Shown here one piece after another: positions 61,223 through 64,000 of a stretch of 64,000 nt of DNA. The notes under the pieces were generated by a model. The model saw only the letters and a list, made by a program, of their open reading frames with translations. It searched no databases and had not been told where the DNA came from. Source of the stretch: Neodontobutis hainanensis (lineage: Eukaryota; Chordata; Actinopteri; Gobiiformes; Odontobutidae); the NCBI GenBank assembly GCA_024349245.1, contig JALDNG010000016.1, forward strand, positions 5,072,001 to 5,136,000. The letters run 5' to 3'. Position 1 is the first letter of the stretch. Every line of letters begins with the position of its first letter. The position numbers were made by a program, and so were the translations under genes.

Positions 61223-64000
61223 CTGTTAAAAGATTGAACAGGGAGAAACAAAAAGAGGGCACACGCTTGAGGGGTTACAGTCCCCAGGAAGACACATTTA
61301 CTAACACAGACACTGAGCAAACTTAAGAAACATGACAGATCAGTAATATTAAAAAACAAAGAAAAGTAAATGAAAAGTTCAAAATGTTTTTTGAAATAAA
61401 AAAGTAAAAAAATTATTTTTGTGCCCAAAAGTGTAGATTGACTAGAGATGTACATGTAAAATAATGCATCTTTACCTCTTTAGGATTATAGCCCATCATG
61501 GGAGGTATTTAGTTTAAATGTTAAGGTAAAAATAGACTTAAAATTGTTAAATATGTATTCCTATCGACATTTTTGAGTTTATTAAAGAAATGCATGTTGT
61601 AAGTGATGCTTGGTAGACTTTTTTAATCGGAATCCCTGATGGTTTGGGCTCATTACATATACTCCACATACATCACAGAGCCAAGGCGTGCAACTCTCTG
61701 CAGCCCTGACTTCGTTATAGTTTCTCATTAGAAATGTGTCTGTGTGATGTTGCAGCAAGAAAGATAATGTGCTGCTTCACGTTTTGGGCTTAAGTTTTGC
61801 ATGTGACTTGGCTCTTCATGCGGTGCCTGACATGTTTTACTGTGGATGATGTAACATGGCTGCTCACACAGGTGTCAGCTGCACCTGAATGGGAGTCCCA
61901 GCTGTGCAACAGTATAATATTTATATTTAATGGTAATTTGTCACGCTGGGAGTAATAAGACATCATTTACCATGTGCAAATGAATGCAAGGCCTTCCAGC
62001 ACAACTTATTTATAGTCAGAAAAAAATGTATTATGCTGAAAATGTTACAGTAATAATAACCCAATACAGTGCATATTTAAACAGTTTTAAATTAACAGGA
62101 AGCTCATTTTGGAGCTATGACGGTGATTGATTAGGTTGCACTGCACTGTTATTTGTCATAAAGTATAAATGTGTAAAGCTTAAACTTTTAACAAATAGTT
62201 CCGAAAGCCTTTTGTCCACTGCAGGTTATTGTTCTATCTTTGAACAGTGAGAAACTCAGGGTCACAAAAGTGTAAAGCCACAAAGTTCAGTTCAAATTGA
62301 AGGACTTCAATCATTTTAAAATGCGCTGTGTGATTTTTTTATTTTAAACACACTGACGTTTATTGATTGTAAAGAACTTGCATAGGTACTTGCATAACAG
62401 GCAACAAATATTAACAGAGTCACAAATGAAACAAGGACAGAAAATAAGAAAAATCACATGAACTACAACCTACATATGTACACACACACGCATACACACA
62501 CGCACACACACACACTACAAAAGACAGTGACACGGGGAAACACAGATGAACACAAGCATGTCTTGAGTAATAAATACACTTCTTTGGGCATATCAAAAGA
62601 TGACAACTAAAAACAAAGCAAGACAAGGCACAAGACGTTCCATGCCAATGTGTTATTTTACAATAATTGACAAGTGTTGTCGTCGAATAAACTTTGAAAG
62701 CTGGGGCTGTTTTTGCCCTTACTTTATGTCAACGATATTACCTATGCATTTTGTCAGACTACAGAAGGTATATGGAATAATCCTTGTAAATTAACAGCAT
62801 TTGGTATAGAACATGAAGTACACTATAAAAAAGGGAGTTTTTGAGAAAGAAAAGAGGAGTATTAAACTACTCTATAGTACCTGTCTGCTTATGTGACAGT
62901 GTCCAAACTGAAATATTTCAAACAGAAAACAATGGTTAATTACAGTTTGTGCTAGAGGACATGATGGACAAAAGGACATAGCAGTAAAAAGTGCCACGGA
63001 TAGATGGATAGTTACATCATGGCAGGTAGGGTTTTCAAAGCATTCACTTATTCCAAATGTCATTTAAAACAAAAGGTTAGGTCTGGTTTTGTCTTAGGAT
63101 GAGTCCAAAAAACACATTTTCACAGCAGTCTCTTGGTTGGATGCACTGTTGTTGGATACTTCTGTACTGATACACCTCTATTGGTTTTAAAGACACTGCA
63201 TACACCTGTTTTCAGCTCCTATAAAACAAACTGTAGACTACACCGTCTCCCTAGCAACAAGCTGCAGAGAAACACAACTAGCAAGTGACCTATACTGTGG
63301 TGTCTCAAGAGTCACTTGTGTCCCAGGACAAGTGAAGGCAGAAAGGAAACAATAGTTGTTGTTTTTTTTGTGGAGTCTGCGTGACGTGGGTGAGCAGTAG
63401 TTAGACGCACATCTAAAACTTCCTCAAAAGTTCCCATTTAATGCCAGATTTCTAAAAACCTGAGCTGGAAATACCAATACTGTCGTCTGGCAAACTGTCA
63501 TCCAAAATGCAGCCCGAAGCCACTTATTAAACAATGAGTGATTGAGAGACATGAAAAAGAGAGAGAAGTTCATTGTTTGCAAAGCGCCCACCCACCACCG
63601 AGTCGCTCACTAGTCGCTCCAATGTTCCACACTAGCATCCCGCAGATTACAGTCTTGGCTCTTTTGTCTCTTACTTGGGGGAGATTTGCTGCTCGCTAAT
63701 CCACGGACCGCCCAAGGTCAAACGAACAGAGTTTACACATCTTTTGTTTTAATGGGTGATTTCTCTTCTTCCCTGTTTGAGGCCAGAGAGACAACCATCC
63801 TCGAAGAAATACATTCACCTCTTGTTGAACTGGATGCTTCCACAATCATATCCCTAAGAACCCTGCTTCTAATTATCCCTTACCAAATCTCAGTTAAGAA
63901 AGCCTCTATTACATGTAACTTTACTGACACAAATCAGAGGAATCTATCAAGCGGTGTGTTATGTCAGAGGAGAACTCACACAGACACACACAGGCGCACA
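61223..64000 (-). other. kcnh1: kcnh1 intron 1 (right part), running off the window
   Basis: Acceptor TTTTAACAG at 61223-61231. No match to the short conserved kcnh1 first coding exon was seen up to 64000, so that exon must lie further right. CA-rich microsatellites occur at 62480-62515 and at the extreme right end. Confidence 0.55.
62480..62515. repeat. Interrupted (AC)n microsatellite
   Basis: CA units interrupted by cg and cat, within kcnh1 intron 1. Confidence 0.85.

Overview
The window is vertebrate nuclear DNA, almost certainly from a ray-finned (teleost) fish. Genes are split into many exons with GT-AG introns. Every protein recognised is a vertebrate family member. The interspersed repeats are typical of fish: a Rex3/RTE element with a GATG-type tail, an L2/CR1-like 3' end, an I/Nimb-like LINE with an RNase H domain, and a Tc1-like transposon. 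Gene density (five complete or nearly complete genes in 64 kb) suggests a compact genome.

Layout. 1-300: first coding exon and upstream region of a CaM kinase II gene (minus strand; the rest lies left of the window). 1.64-2.07 kb: L2/CR1 fragment. 4.1-6.5 kb: an arylsulfatase I/J-type gene, arsi-like (minus, three coding exons, 566 aa). 7.0-9.1 kb: 5'-truncated Rex3. 9.1-12.9 kb: non-coding DNA with microsatellites. 13.0-19.3 kb: synpo2l (plus, four coding exons, 1190 aa, N-terminal PDZ). 23.4-24.9 kb: myoz1 (plus, five coding exons, 303 aa). 26.0-26.96 kb: decayed LINE. 27.7-38.2 kb: hhat (plus, eleven coding exons, 502 aa), with a Tc1-like element in intron 7. 42.4-61.2 kb: kcnh1/EAG1 potassium channel (minus, eleven visible coding exons, 939 aa; the first coding exon lies right of the window).

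How the genes relate. synpo2l and myoz1 both encode striated-muscle Z-disc proteins, and CaMKII and myozenins both act in calcium-dependent muscle signalling. The order camk2-ars-synpo-myoz recalls the human 4q26 (CAMK2D, ARSJ, SYNPO2, MYOZ2) and 5q32 (CAMK2A, ARSI, SYNPO, MYOZ3) blocks, so this is a third member of an old paralogon. Its human counterpart at 10q22 has CAMK2G, SYNPO2L and MYOZ1 but, as far as I recall, no arylsulfatase. hhat (palmitoylates Hedgehog) and kcnh1 are neighbours at human 1q32, so the window joins two blocks that are separate in human. I inferred exon boundaries by hand from splice signals, reading frame and family conservation. All coding totals close in frame. I saw no exotic gene system. 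The most unusual structures are a tandem array of perfect hairpins in a kcnh1 intron and a foldback at the Rex3 5' junction.
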